From positions 62,001 to 126,000 of the forward strand of contig BPGJ01000004.1 in NCBI GenBank assembly GCA_026002975.1: a DNA stretch of 64,000 bases. Reading direction: 5' to 3'. Positions 21,918-30,597 of the stretch are shown piece by piece. Origin of the DNA: Acidimicrobiia bacterium (GTDB lineage: Bacteria; Actinomycetota; Acidimicrobiia; Spongiisociales; ZC4RG35). The position numbers and the translations under genes were made by a program. The stretch's first letter is position 1. Each line of letters opens with the position of its first letter. The notes beneath the pieces are model-generated. The model searched no databases and was not told the origin of the DNA. It saw only the letters and a list, made by a program, of their open reading frames with translations.

Positions 21918-23300
21918 TCACGCCTCTTCGACGATCACCGCGGTGACCATCCCGAACATGCCCTCCTCCTTCTCCACGTGGTTGAGGATGTGGCAGTGCC
22001 ACACCCACACACCGGGATCGGAGGCCTGCACCAAGACCGTGTACCTCTCGCCGGGCGCCACGTTGAGGGTGTCGGCCCAGTACGGCACCTCGAGGGGGAT
22101 GCCGTCCTTGGCGACCACCAGCTGGGGGAACTGGTGGAGGTGCATCGGGTGGATCTGGAGTCCCTCGTTGTAGTAGTGGACCAGGAACCAGTCTCCCTGC
22201 CTGAACACGTACGGTTCGGTGGCGGGGAACGACTTGCCGTTGAGGGAGAACCCGATGACCCCGGCGTCGTTCAGCACCATCGGGATCTCCTCGACGACCT
22301 CCAGGTCTGCGGGTATCTCGATCCCCGAGATGGTGCGCCCCGCGGGGAGGGGCACCTCTCCGATGATGAACGGGGCGAACATGCCGTTGGGTACCTGCAT
22401 CTGGCCGTGGTGATGCGCGTGGTACATGCCGACCGCGGGCTCCTCGGCGACGAACTCGTAGACGAAGGTCTCACCCGGCTGGATGAGAGGCTGGGTGAGC
22501 GGCGCCACCCCGTCCATCGAGTTGGGGGTGTCGATGCCGTGCCAGTGCACGTCGGTCCCCATGGGGAGTTCGTTGTGGACCACGACCCGCACCCGGTCGC
22601 CGACGTCGACCCTGATCAGCGGGCCCGGCACCATCCCGTTGTAGGTCCAGGCGTCCACCACCTTCCCCGGTTCGACCTCCCAGGGGGTGATGGCCGCGGT
22701 GATCTCGAACACCTTGGTCCCGTCGTCGAGAACCTCGACCGGTTCGAGAGGCTGGGCGCCCCGCCCTTCGGTCTCGGCGGGGAACCGGAGGATCGACTCC
22801 TCCATCATCCGGTCGAGTTCGGCCCAGTCGACCTCTTCGCCGTGGCCGTGGACCGACTCGCCGGTCGGCGGGGCGGCGTCGGCGCTCACCGTGAGGGTCG
22901 CGACCATGCCCGCCTCCCGGTGCCCCGGTATGGCGCAGAACAGGGTGTAGGTGCCGGGTTCGAGACGACCGAGCTCCAGGTTGGTCGACTCCCCGGGACC
23001 GATGTCGGCCGAAACCGGCCCGCCTTCCAGCGCCACGTTGTGGATGACCGCACCCTCGTTGTGGACCTCGAGCACCACCTCTCCGGGGGGAACGGTCAGG
23101 TCGCCTTCGATGGCGAACTCGGTGAGCTGGATGTGGGCCACGACCGGTTCCGCCGTCCCGGACGCATCCCCGGGGGGACCGGCCGGTTCGGTGGCCGCGG
23201 GCGCCGGACGGGTGGCGATGCCCACCACGGCGATGGCGGCGATGAGGACTCCCATCACGGTGAGCATCAACAGGAACCCGTCGAACAGCTTCTCTCTCAT
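21918..23300 (-). CDS. Multicopper oxidase with N-terminal cupredoxin domain
   Basis: Membrane-anchored extracytoplasmic oxidase of 460 residues. A signal-anchor (about 8-29) leads to a cupredoxin domain (about 55-140) with type 1 copper ligands His87, Cys122, His127 and Met132. The multicopper part has HWHG (252-255), HAHHHG (294-299), HPMHLHQF (384-391) and HCH (435-437), plus Met448. These are enough ligands for a trinuclear centre, so it should reduce oxygen to water rather than act as a two-domain nitrite reductase. ATG at 23300 follows AAAGGAGA. The substrate is unknown (metal, phenolic or electron carrier). It is first in an operon with the CBS gene, facing the split-barrel gene across a DevR box. 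Confidence 0.88.
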   Translation of the reverse strand: MREKLFDGFLLMLTVMGVLIAAIAVVGIATRPAPAATEPAGPPGDASGTAEPVVAHIQLTEFAIEGDLTVPPGEVVLEVHNEGAVIHNVALEGGPVSADIGPGESTNLELGRLEPGTYTLFCAIPGHREAGMVATLTVSADAAPPTGESVHGHGEEVDWAELDRMMEESILRFPAETEGRGAQPLEPVEVLDDGTKVFEITAAITPWEVEPGKVVDAWTYNGMVPGPLIRVDVGDRVRVVVHNELPMGTDVHWHGIDTPNSMDGVAPLTQPLIQPGETFVYEFVAEEPAVGMYHAHHHGQMQVPNGMFAPFIIGEVPLPAGRTISGIEIPADLEVVEEIPMVLNDAGVIGFSLNGKSFPATEPYVFRQGDWFLVHYYNEGLQIHPMHLHQFPQLVVAKDGIPLEVPYWADTLNVAPGERYTVLVQASDPGVWVWHCHILNHVEKEEGMFGMVTAVIVEEA

Positions 23301-23358
23301 CGGGGTCTCCTTTCGGTCGGTCGCTCCAAACGATGGCCGGGCATGGGGGCCCGGAACG

Positions 23359-23372
23359 CCGCCGAAGGTCCT
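23359..23372. promoter_or_regulatory. Second, degenerate DevR-box-like site
   Basis: CCGCCGAAGGTCCT is a weak match to the DevR pattern, centred 22 bases from the strong box at 23381, about two helical turns. Tandem sites with this spacing are usual at DevR-activated promoters. It is the nearer site for the multicopper oxidase gene. Confidence 0.4.
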
Positions 23373-23380
23373 TTCCGGTA

Positions 23381-23394
23381 GGGACCAAAGTCCC
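23381..23394. promoter_or_regulatory. DevR/DosR box
   Basis: GGGACCAAAGTCCC is a perfect GGGAC, four bases, GTCCC palindrome, matching the mycobacterial DosR consensus core. It lies in the 151-base divergent region between the multicopper oxidase (start 23300) and the split-barrel gene (start 23452). A GAGAAT hexamer at 23419-23424 would place the site centre about 43 bases before the plus-strand transcript start. Confidence 0.72.
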
Positions 23395-23451
23395 CGGCTG
23401 GGCTCCGCCTCCCCGTGGGAGAATGGGTCCCACCCCGAGAGAGGAGAGCCG

Positions 23452-23862
23452 ATGGACGCCTTCGACCATGTCGGTCTCGAGGTGCTTTCCCGAGCCGAAT
23501 GCGAAGAGCTGCTGGCTCGAACCCCGGTCGGGAGAGTGGCGTTCGTGAGCGACGGCGACGTGGAGATCTTCCCCGTCAACTATCGGTGGCACCGGGGCCA
23601 CATCGTGTTCCAGACTGCGGCCGGCAAGAAGCTGGACGCTGCCGCCCGCCACGTTCCGGTCACCTTCGAGATCGACGGCTGGGACGATCGGACCCAGACC
23701 GGATGGTCGGTGATCGTGGTGGGCAGAGCCTCGGCGGTGGAAGACGACGACGAGATCGCCGAGCTGGGAACGTTGGGTCTCCGTCCTTGGGCACCCTCGG
23801 TGAGGCGGCGCCGCTGGGTTCGGATCCAGCCGTACGACATCAGCGGGCGAAAGATCGCCTGA
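23452..23862 (+). CDS. Pyridoxamine-5'-phosphate-oxidase-like split-barrel flavoprotein
   Basis: Protein of 136 residues with the split beta-barrel fold that binds FMN or F420. Family features are SRAECEELLARTPVGRVAFV, VEIFPVNYRWHRGHIVF, the phosphate-binding-type segment AAGKKLDAA and GWSVIVVGRAS. Short members of this kind reduce or bind small redox substrates; several belong to DosR-type regulons in other actinobacteria. ATG at 23452 is set by GAGGAGAG just upstream. The strong DevR box lies 58 bases before the start. ppdK follows on the same strand after 52 bases but has its own -10 hexamer. Confidence 0.85.
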   Translation: MDAFDHVGLEVLSRAECEELLARTPVGRVAFVSDGDVEIFPVNYRWHRGHIVFQTAAGKKLDAAARHVPVTFEIDGWDDRTQTGWSVIVVGRASAVEDDDEIAELGTLGLRPWAPSVRRRRWVRIQPYDISGRKIA

Positions 23863-23902
23863 GTTTTACCGTCGACGAGGGCGGACGGGACGGACTCAGC
23901 CG

Positions 23903-23908
23903 TATGCT
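23903..23908 (+). promoter_or_regulatory. -10 element of ppdK (TATGCT)
   Basis: TATGCT ends six bases before the ATG at 23915, a leaderless arrangement. Confidence 0.5.
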
Positions 23909-23914
23909 TGGCGC

Positions 23915-26594
23915 ATGGAGCCTCTGGTAGTCGACTTCGCCGACGGCGACGGCAGTCGCCGGGATCTGCTGGGGGGAAAGGGCGCCGGCTTGGCGGAGAT
24001 GACCAGGATCGGTCTGCGTGTTCCCCCCGGTTTCGTCATCACCACCGAAGCTTGCCGGATGTACCTGGATAGAGGTGAGCTGCCACCCGGCCTGTGGGAG
24101 CAGGTCGAGGAGGCGGTGGCCCGTCTCGAGGAGAAGAGCGGTAGGACCTTCGGGGGTGGTCCGGCGCCTCTGCTGGTGTCGGTCCGGTCGGGGGCCCCCA
24201 TATCGATGCCGGGGATGATGGACACGGTCCTGAACCTGGGTATCAATCCCGATCTGCTGCCCACCCTGATCGAATGGTCCCAGGACCCGACGTTCGCCTA
24301 CGACGCCTACCGGCGGTTCCTGCAGATGTACGCCGATGTGGTGCTGGGTCTGCCCGACGAGCTTTTCGACCGGATCCTCGCCGACCTCAGGGAACGGCGG
24401 GGGGTGGAGAGCGACGCCGACCTGACCGCCGACGACTTGGCCGAAGTGGTGGAGAGGTTCACCGGGGTGATCCAGGAACGGGGGGCGAAGGTGCCCGACG
24501 ACCCCATGACCCAGCTCCGGGAGGCGATCGTCGCGGTGTTCCGATCGTGGAACAACCGAAGGGCGATCGACTACCGACGCATCCACGGCATCCCCGACGA
24601 TCTGGGCACCGCCGCCAACGTCCAGATGATGGTGTTCGGCGACCTGGGCGACGACTCGGGTACCGGGGTGGCGTTCACCCGGGACCCCGCCACCGGGGAG
24701 AAGAAGCCGTTCGGTGACTACCTGCCCCGCGCCCAGGGAGAAGACGTGGTCGCCGGGATCCGCAACACCCTCACCCTCGACGACCTGGCTCGTCTCCTCC
24801 CCCACGTCCACTCGGAGCTCCTCGAGGTCATGGAGACGCTCGAGCGCCACACCCGGGACATGTGCGACATCGAGTTCACCGTCGAACGGGGAACGTTGTG
24901 GATCCTCCAGACCCGGGCCGGGAAGCGGACCGCGGCGGCCGCGGTGAAGATGGCGGTCGACATGGTCGCCGAGGGTCTGATCGACCGGGAGACGGCCATT
25001 CTCCGGGTCGATCCGGCGTCCCTCGAACAGCTCGAACGTCCCCGGATCGGCGACACCACCATCGAGCCCGTGGCGACCGGGGTGGCGGCGTCGCCAGGAG
25101 CTGCCCAGGGCAAGGCGGTGTTCGACTCCGACAAGGCGGTGGAGTGGGCCCGGCGGGGCGAACGTGTTCTCCTGGTGAGGCCCGAGACGACCCCGGACGA
25201 CATCCACGGGATGGCGGCCGCCGACGGGATCCTCACCTCTCAGGGAGGGAAGACCAGCCATGCCGCGGTGGTGGCCAGGGGAATGGGCAAACCCGCGGTG
25301 ACCGGAGCCTCCGCCCTGGTGGTGGATCCCGCTGCGGGACGGGCGTCGGTGGACGGGAAGGTGATCACCGAAGGGGACCTGGTGACCATCGACGGAACCA
25401 CCGGGCGGGTATACCTGGGCGAGGTTCCTCTCGAGGAGCCCCGCCCCATCCCGGAATTGGAGACCCTCTTGTCTTGGGCCGACGAGATTCGGACGTTGGG
25501 GGTTCGGGCCAACGCCGACACACCCGAGGATGCGGCCAAGGCGCGGCGGGCCGGAGCCGAGGGGATAGGGCTGGCCCGCACCGAGCACATGTTCATGGGA
25601 GAGCGGCTGGGGATCGTGCAGCGGATCATCCTCACCGACGACCCGGAGGACCGGAGCCGAGCACTCGACGAGCTGAAGGCCGCTCAAGCCGAGGACTTCG
25701 CCGGTCTGCTGGAAGCGATGGACGGCTGGCCGGTGGTGGTGCGCCTCCTCGACCCGCCCCTCCACGAGTTCCTCCCAGACCGTCTGGAGCTGGAACGGCG
25801 GATCGGCGAACTGGAACACCAGGATGCGCTCGGTCTCCGATCCCGACGAGATCACCCGGTTGGAGGCCGAGGTGAGGACGACCCGCGAGCTGGCCCGGAA
25901 GGTGACCCGCTGGGCGGAGGACAACCCGATGCTGGGACTCCGAGGTGTCCGACTCGGGTTGATGGTCGAGCATCTCTACCGGATGCAGACCGAAGCCGCG
26001 GTGGAGGCGCTGGCCCGCCGTAAGGCCGCCGGGGGCGACCCGCATCTGGAGATCATGATCCCCCTGGTCGCCACCCCCGAGGAGCTCCGTCGGATGAGGG
26101 AGATGATCGCCGAGATCGTCGCAGCCGAGTCCGAGGAGCAGGGTGTCGAACTCGAAGTGCCGATCGGCACCATGATCGAACTGCCCAGGGCGGCGCTGGT
26201 AGCCGGCCAGATAGCCCGTCACGCGGACTTCTTCTCGTTCGGCACCAACGACCTGACCCAGATGACCTTCGGCCTCAGCCGTGACGACGCCGAGCGGCTG
26301 TTCCTGCATCGCTACCTGGAGGAGGACATCCTGCCCTTCGACCCGTTCCAGACCATCGACCGGGAGGGAGTGGGCCGCCTGATCCAGGTTGCGGCCCGTG
26401 AGGGAAGGGAGGCGAATCCGGATCTGGTGGTCGGCATCTGCGGGGAGCACGGCGGCGACCCCAAGTCCATCGCCTTCTGCCGGCAGGTGGGCCTCGACTA
26501 CGTGTCGGCGTCGCCCCCCAGGGTGATGGTGGCCCGTCTCGCCGCCGCCCAAGCCGAGATCTCGGGTCGTGAGACGACCGAAGTCGGGGGCTGA
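23915..26594 (+). CDS. ppdK: Pyruvate, phosphate dikinase (one frameshift)
   Basis: Interconverts pyruvate, ATP and phosphate with phosphoenolpyruvate, AMP and pyrophosphate, linking glycolysis and gluconeogenesis. In order: the ATP-grasp domain starting LLGGKGAGLAEM with GAPISMPGMMDTVLNLG, the phosphohistidine domain GGKTSHAAVVARGMGKPAV (His about residue 448), and the TIM-barrel PEP domain with IMIPLV, SFGTNDLTQMTFGL and the catalytic cysteine in VGICGEHGGDP. The frame breaks at about 25815-25830, between ERRIGELEH and RSVSDPDEITRLEAE; one base restores about 892 residues, the normal length. A PPDK gene beside DosR-type genes fits anaerobic PPi-based glycolysis, which is inference. Confidence 0.92.
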
Positions 26595-26596
26595 CC

Positions 26597-27523
26597 TCAG
26601 CTCCCGATCAGCTCACGAGCCACACTCCAGGGGTCCCGACGGCGGGCCACCACCCGCTCTACCAGATCGGGGGAGACGCCGGCCTCCACCCGCCGGGTGA
26701 CCAGACCCAGGGCCGCCTTGGTTATCTCGGCCCTGGCCCTACGTCGGGCCCTCTCCCCGAAATCGGACCCGAGGTGACGTCGGTGGGCTTCGACCGCCTC
26801 CCACAACAGGTCGACTCCACGGTCCAGCTCGGCGGAGCAGCGCACCACCGGGGGACGCCACCGGGCGGACGGGTCGGCCAGGTCGAGCATGGCTTCGAGA
26901 GCCGCCGCCAGCCGATCTCCTCCGGGCTGGTCGTCCTTGTTGATGCAGAACACGTCTGCCACTTCCAGCAGCCCGGCCTTGGCCACCTGGACGTCGTCGC
27001 CCCAGCCCGGAGCCAACACCACCACCGTGGTGTGGGCCACCTCGACGATCTCGGTCTCGGCTTGACCGACCCCAACCGTCTCGACCAGCACCGGGTCGTA
27101 GCCGGCGGCTTCGATGACGGTCAACGCCTTGAAGGTGGCGTCGGCCACACCTCCGAGCCGTCCCCGGTTGGACATGGACCTCACATACACCCCGGGGTCG
27201 GAGGTGTGACGCTGCATCCGGATCCGATCACCGAGCAGAGCCCCACCGGTGAATGGGCTGGCCGGGTCGATGGCCAGCACCGCCACCTTCCGGGCGGGCC
27301 TCAGGTGGGTGATGACACGATCCACAAGGGTCGACTTGCCGCTTCCCGGCCAGCCGGTGAAACCGACCACGTGCGCTCCCCCACCACGGGGATAGAGCTC
27401 GCCTAGGAGCTCCTCGGCTCCCGGCCGGTCGTCCTCCACCAGCGAGATGGCCCGAGCCAGGGACCGGCGGTCCCCCTCCGCCACCCGACGGGCCAGCTCG
27501 ACCGGGTCCGGGTGGTTGCGCAT
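26597..27523 (-). CDS. meaB: MeaB/ArgK-family G-protein chaperone
   Basis: P-loop GTPase of 308 residues that protects and loads adenosylcobalamin-dependent acyl-CoA mutases such as methylmalonyl-CoA mutase. Motifs: Walker A FTGWPGSGKSTL (about 55-66), base-Mg aspartate in AIDPASPFTGGALLGDR, the family block DRIRMQRHTSDPGVYVRSM, VETVGVGQAE, and the NKxD guanine motif as CINKDD. No mutase subunit is in the window. ATG at 27523 lies seven bases after TACGTT. It converges on ppdK with two bases between stops. Confidence 0.92.
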   Translation of the reverse strand: MRNHPDPVELARRVAEGDRRSLARAISLVEDDRPGAEELLGELYPRGGGAHVVGFTGWPGSGKSTLVDRVITHLRPARKVAVLAIDPASPFTGGALLGDRIRMQRHTSDPGVYVRSMSNRGRLGGVADATFKALTVIEAAGYDPVLVETVGVGQAETEIVEVAHTTVVVLAPGWGDDVQVAKAGLLEVADVFCINKDDQPGGDRLAAALEAMLDLADPSARWRPPVVRCSAELDRGVDLLWEAVEAHRRHLGSDFGERARRRARAEITKAALGLVTRRVEAGVSPDLVERVVARRRDPWSVARELIGS

Positions 27524-27530
27524 CGGTGGG

Positions 27531-27536
27531 AACGTA
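27531..27536 (-). promoter_or_regulatory. -10 element of meaB (TACGTT)
   Basis: TACGTT on the minus strand ends seven bases before the ATG at 27523. It lies within the last bases before the nfu stop at 27542. Confidence 0.45.
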
Positions 27537-27541
27537 GCGGG

Positions 27542-27817
27542 TCAGGCGGTGGCGTTCACCTGCTCGACCCCCGGGACCCGGTCTTTCAGGATCCGTTCGA
27601 TCCCGGCCTTCAGGGTCTGCATCGACAGGGGGCAGCCGCCGCAGGCACCCACCATCTGGATGTTCACGGTGCCGCCGTCCACGCCGAGCAGGATCAGGTC
27701 ACCGCCGTCCATCTGTATGGCCGGTCGGATGTAGTCGAGGGTCTCCTCCAGCTTGGCCAGGTCGACCTGCGCTTCGTCCGACGACGTTCCGATCTCCACC
27801 GGCTGTAGATCACTCAT
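27542..27817 (-). CDS. NifU C-terminal-domain (Nfu) iron-sulfur carrier
   Basis: Small Fe-S carrier of 91 residues that receives clusters from the SUF machine and passes them to target proteins. The single NifU-C domain starts LEETLDYIRPAIQMDGGDL, and the cluster-binding CxxC is in GACGGCPLSMQTLKAGIE. Two such chains would bridge one cluster. There is no N-terminal A-type domain, so it is the minimal Nfu type. ATG at 27817 lies nine bases after TAGCCT. Confidence 0.92.
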   Translation of the reverse strand: MSDLQPVEIGTSSDEAQVDLAKLEETLDYIRPAIQMDGGDLILLGVDGGTVNIQMVGACGGCPLSMQTLKAGIERILKDRVPGVEQVNATA

Positions 27818-27826
27818 GATGCCCCG

Positions 27827-27832
27827 AGGCTA
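27827..27832 (-). promoter_or_regulatory. -10 element of the nfu gene (TAGCCT)
   Basis: TAGCCT on the minus strand ends nine bases before the ATG at 27817. Confidence 0.5.
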
Positions 27833-27847
27833 CCCGGGACCGGGACA

Positions 27848-29395
27848 TCAGCGAACCCGGCCGGGCGCCCGGAACACCACCCGGTCCGCCCCCTGGGGAC
27901 TCCGGGCCTCGAAGGTCAGGGTCGGGAACTCGAGTCCGGTCACGTCCTCCTCCACCGGTCCGGCTTCCCGGAGAACCCACCCGGTGTCGACGACGGTTCG
28001 GCCGCGGTCCTCGACGGTGATCCGCACCTCCGCCGGGGCGGTCAGGGTGGAACGCACCGTCCCCCGGTTCGACAGGTGGGGTCTGGTGAACCGGGGCGGT
28101 TCGCCCAACCCGGTCGGTGGTTCGACCACCATCTGTCCGTCGAATCGGATCGTCCAGGTGCCCAACACCTCCTCGGCCTCCGGTTCCCCGTCGACGACCA
28201 CCGTCACCGGGCCTTCCGGCCGGACGGAGATCTCTTCCCGCCCGACCGCCAAGCCCACCGTCACCTGCTCGGGCAGGAATCGACCCCCCGGCGCCGGCGT
28301 CAAACCGGAGTAGTAGTGGGCGAGGATCTCCTCGGCGTCGGCGCCCCGCCTGGCCATGGCCTCCGCCCCGTACTGGCTCATCCCCACCAGGTGACCCCAT
28401 CCTCTCCCCGCCACCACGTATCGGTGGACGGGGACGGCTCGGCCATCCTCCAGGATCCACCAGGTCTCCCGGCTGATGGTGTAGGTGGGCGACAGCACAG
28501 TCTGGGGATACCGGCGTCCGGTGCCGTCGATCCTCCGGGCGGGTAGACGGTCGGGCATCGACTCGGAGGCGGCCCGGTTGAGGCGACCCCGTAGGGTCCA
28601 GGTGTCTACTTCGGTGACACCCCCGCTCCCGTGGATCTCCACCATCCAGGGACCCTCCCCGTCGGCGGCGGGGCGGGTCGCCACGTCGACGAGTGAGCCT
28701 TCGAGAACACCCGCCCGCTGCAACAGCGTCTCCATCTCGTCGGCATCCAGTCGGAACACCCAGGACACGAACGGTGAGTTCTCGCCGGGCGATTCGACGG
28801 CTCTCAGGTAGGGGAGCGGTTCGGAGCCTATGAACACGTCCTCGACCGATCGGGTGCGTCCGCCGGTGGTGGAGCTGTACAGGGCCTGGGCCGGGCGACC
28901 CCGGTGGAAGAGGATCAGCCCGGTGGTGGCTTCCACCGCTCTCCGCCAACGGTCGCCGCCGGGTCCCAGCACCCCCTCCAGCCCGGAGTACACCTGACAG
29001 GCGGCCGTGGCGCAGATGTCGTAGCCGTAGCGTCGACCGTTGGCACTCCTCCCCCGCTGCAGGGTCCACGCCAGATACGTGCGGGCCGCGATCACCTGTG
29101 CTTCCAACGCGGCCGAAGGCCACGAGTAGGGCACCTCCCGGAGGCCGAGCAGATACAGGTCGGGGGGTAGGGTCTCGGTGACCGCCAGCCCGTCGGGGTG
29201 GGAAGAGACGGTCACCATCCCGGCGTGATGTCGATCCTCGACTTCGAGCAGCGTCCCGTCGGCGGGTTGGAATTCGACTCGTTCAGTCGCGGCTGCCGGG
29301 ACCGTCGCCAGGAGCATCCCGACGCTCAATCCGGCCACCCAGCGAGCGGATCTTCCCTTCCAGATCTTCGTACCCCCGATCGATGTGCTGAACAC
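27848..29395 (-). CDS. SpoIID/LytB-domain secreted protein
   Basis: Secreted protein of up to 515 residues with a signal peptide (basic KGRSARW, then VAGLSVGMLLATVPAAA). The SpoIID domain is clear: PYSWPSAALEAQVIAARTYL, YDICATAACQVYSG, YSSTTGGRTRSVEDVF and, after an insert, GRGWGHLVGMSQYGAEAMA with the conserved histidine. In spore formers SpoIID is a lytic transglycosylase; in non-sporulating actinobacteria relatives are probably wall-modifying enzymes. The C-terminal 120 residues are beta-rich and unassigned. The start is uncertain: 29395 overlaps murA by 113 bases and gives a proper basic signal peptide; GTG at 29338 is an alternative. Following murA, it fits a cell-wall operon. Confidence 0.85.
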   Translation of the reverse strand: MFSTSIGGTKIWKGRSARWVAGLSVGMLLATVPAAATERVEFQPADGTLLEVEDRHHAGMVTVSSHPDGLAVTETLPPDLYLLGLREVPYSWPSAALEAQVIAARTYLAWTLQRGRSANGRRYGYDICATAACQVYSGLEGVLGPGGDRWRRAVEATTGLILFHRGRPAQALYSSTTGGRTRSVEDVFIGSEPLPYLRAVESPGENSPFVSWVFRLDADEMETLLQRAGVLEGSLVDVATRPAADGEGPWMVEIHGSGGVTEVDTWTLRGRLNRAASESMPDRLPARRIDGTGRRYPQTVLSPTYTISRETWWILEDGRAVPVHRYVVAGRGWGHLVGMSQYGAEAMARRGADAEEILAHYYSGLTPAPGGRFLPEQVTVGLAVGREEISVRPEGPVTVVVDGEPEAEEVLGTWTIRFDGQMVVEPPTGLGEPPRFTRPHLSNRGTVRSTLTAPAEVRITVEDRGRTVVDTGWVLREAGPVEEDVTGLEFPTLTFEARSPQGADRVVFRAPGRVR

Positions 29396-30566
29396 CAGTA
29401 ACGGCGGTGATGCCCTCGGCCCGCAGGCCCGCCAGGACCAGGGCGGCTCCCGCCCGGATGTCCGGAGCCAACACCGGGCACCCCGAGAGCCGCTCCACCC
29501 CGCGGATCACGGCGTGCTGCCACTCGGTCACGATGTCGGCACCCATCCTGGCCAGCTCACCGACGTACCGGAACCGGGCGTCGTAGAGGTTCTCGGTGAC
29601 GACCGACGTCCCGTCCGCCACCGACAGCAACGCCACCATGGGTGGCTGCAGGTCGGTGTGGAAACCCGGGTAGGGAAGGGTGGCGAAATCGACCGGCCGG
29701 GGACGGTCGGGTCCCCGCACCCTCAGCCAGCCGTCCCCGCGGTCGACCACCGCCCCGGCCGCCTCCAGCTTGGCCAGCTCCATGCGGAGATGCTCCGGGT
29801 GGCATCCGGTGACGGTCACGTCCCCGGCGGTGATCGCGCCTGCGATGGCGTAGGTGCCGGCTTCGATCCGGTCGGGCACGACCCGGTGGGTCGTCGCCTG
29901 CAGGCCGGGACTGCCGGTCACCCGCACGATCGCGGTGCCGGCGCCTTCCACCGCGGCGCCCATCGAGGTGAGCATGGCTGCCAGGTCCACGATCTCGGGC
30001 TCCCGGGCGGCGTTGACGATGACCGTCTCGCCCTTGGCCAAGGAGCCGGCCAACAGCAGGTTCTCGGTGGCCCCCACGCTGGGGAAGGGCAGCTCCACCT
30101 CGGCGCCGCGGAGACCGTCTCCGGCTCGGCCCACCAGGACGCCGTGGACCAACTCGAAGGTGGCGCCCATCCGCTCCAACCCGTCGAGGTGCATGTCGAT
30201 GGGACGGGCCCCCAGGTCGTCCCCGCCGGGCAGCGCCACCCTGGCTTCGCCGCAGCGGGCGAGGAGGGGACCGAGCACCACGATCGAGGCCCGCATCTTC
30301 CTCACCAGGTCTATCGGCGCCTCCGGGTTCAGCTCGTCCGGCACCACGATCTGGAGGCGATGGTCTTCGAAGTGGCATCGTGCGCCGATGTGCTCCAACA
30401 CGTCGATCATCAGCTCGACGTCGAGGATGCGGGGAACGTTGGTGAGGACATACCTGCCGGGCGCCAACAGCGCCGCCGCCATCTCCTTGAGGGCGGCGTT
30501 CTTGGCTCCGAGAACTCCCACGGTGCCCCGGAGGGGATGCCCTCCCTCGACAACCAGTTCGGCCAC
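29283..30566 (-). CDS. murA: UDP-N-acetylglucosamine 1-carboxyvinyltransferase, Asp-type active site
   Basis: First committed enzyme of peptidoglycan synthesis, transferring enolpyruvate from PEP to UDP-GlcNAc. Family motifs include LGAKNAALKEMAAALL with the catalytic lysine region, RKMRASIVVLGPLLAR and GGDDLGARPIDMHLDGLE. In that last motif the usual catalytic cysteine (GGC in E. coli, C115) is aspartate, residue 116. The same change occurs in M. tuberculosis and chlamydial MurA and prevents alkylation by fosfomycin. GTG at 30566 is preferred over ATG at 30575, because TACAAT overlaps that ATG and ends seven bases before the GTG. The product is 427 residues. Confidence 0.95.
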   Translation of the reverse strand: MAELVVEGGHPLRGTVGVLGAKNAALKEMAAALLAPGRYVLTNVPRILDVELMIDVLEHIGARCHFEDHRLQIVVPDELNPEAPIDLVRKMRASIVVLGPLLARCGEARVALPGGDDLGARPIDMHLDGLERMGATFELVHGVLVGRAGDGLRGAEVELPFPSVGATENLLLAGSLAKGETVIVNAAREPEIVDLAAMLTSMGAAVEGAGTAIVRVTGSPGLQATTHRVVPDRIEAGTYAIAGAITAGDVTVTGCHPEHLRMELAKLEAAGAVVDRGDGWLRVRGPDRPRPVDFATLPYPGFHTDLQPPMVALLSVADGTSVVTENLYDARFRYVGELARMGADIVTEWQHAVIRGVERLSGCPVLAPDIRAGAALVLAGLRAEGITAVTGVQHIDRGYEDLEGKIRSLGGRIERRDAPGDGPGSRD

Positions 30567-30573
30567 CCCGGGC

Positions 30574-30579
30574 ATTGTA
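30574..30579 (-). promoter_or_regulatory. -10 element of murA (TACAAT)
   Basis: TACAAT on the minus strand contains the AT of the upstream ATG (30575) and ends seven bases before GTG at 30566, so it decides the murA start in favour of the GTG. Confidence 0.55.
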
Positions 30580-30583
30580 CGGG

Positions 30584-30589
30584 TAGGCT
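30584..30589 (+). promoter_or_regulatory. -10 element of rpiB (TAGGCT)
   Basis: TAGGCT ends eight bases before the ATG at 30598. It and the murA -10 lie back to back with four bases between. Confidence 0.55.
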
Positions 30590-30597
30590 GCCCGGCG

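Noticed and set aside
23863-23914. A DevR box directly upstream of ppdK
   Set aside because: GGGACGGACTC only has the left half of the pattern. There is no matching right half and the position is too close to the -10. ppdK could still be reached by read-through from the split-barrel gene.
26597-27541. Cobalamin riboswitch or mutase gene near meaB
   Set aside because: The upstream space is only 18 bases, holds a -10 element, and has no B12-box-like sequence. No mutase gene is in the window.
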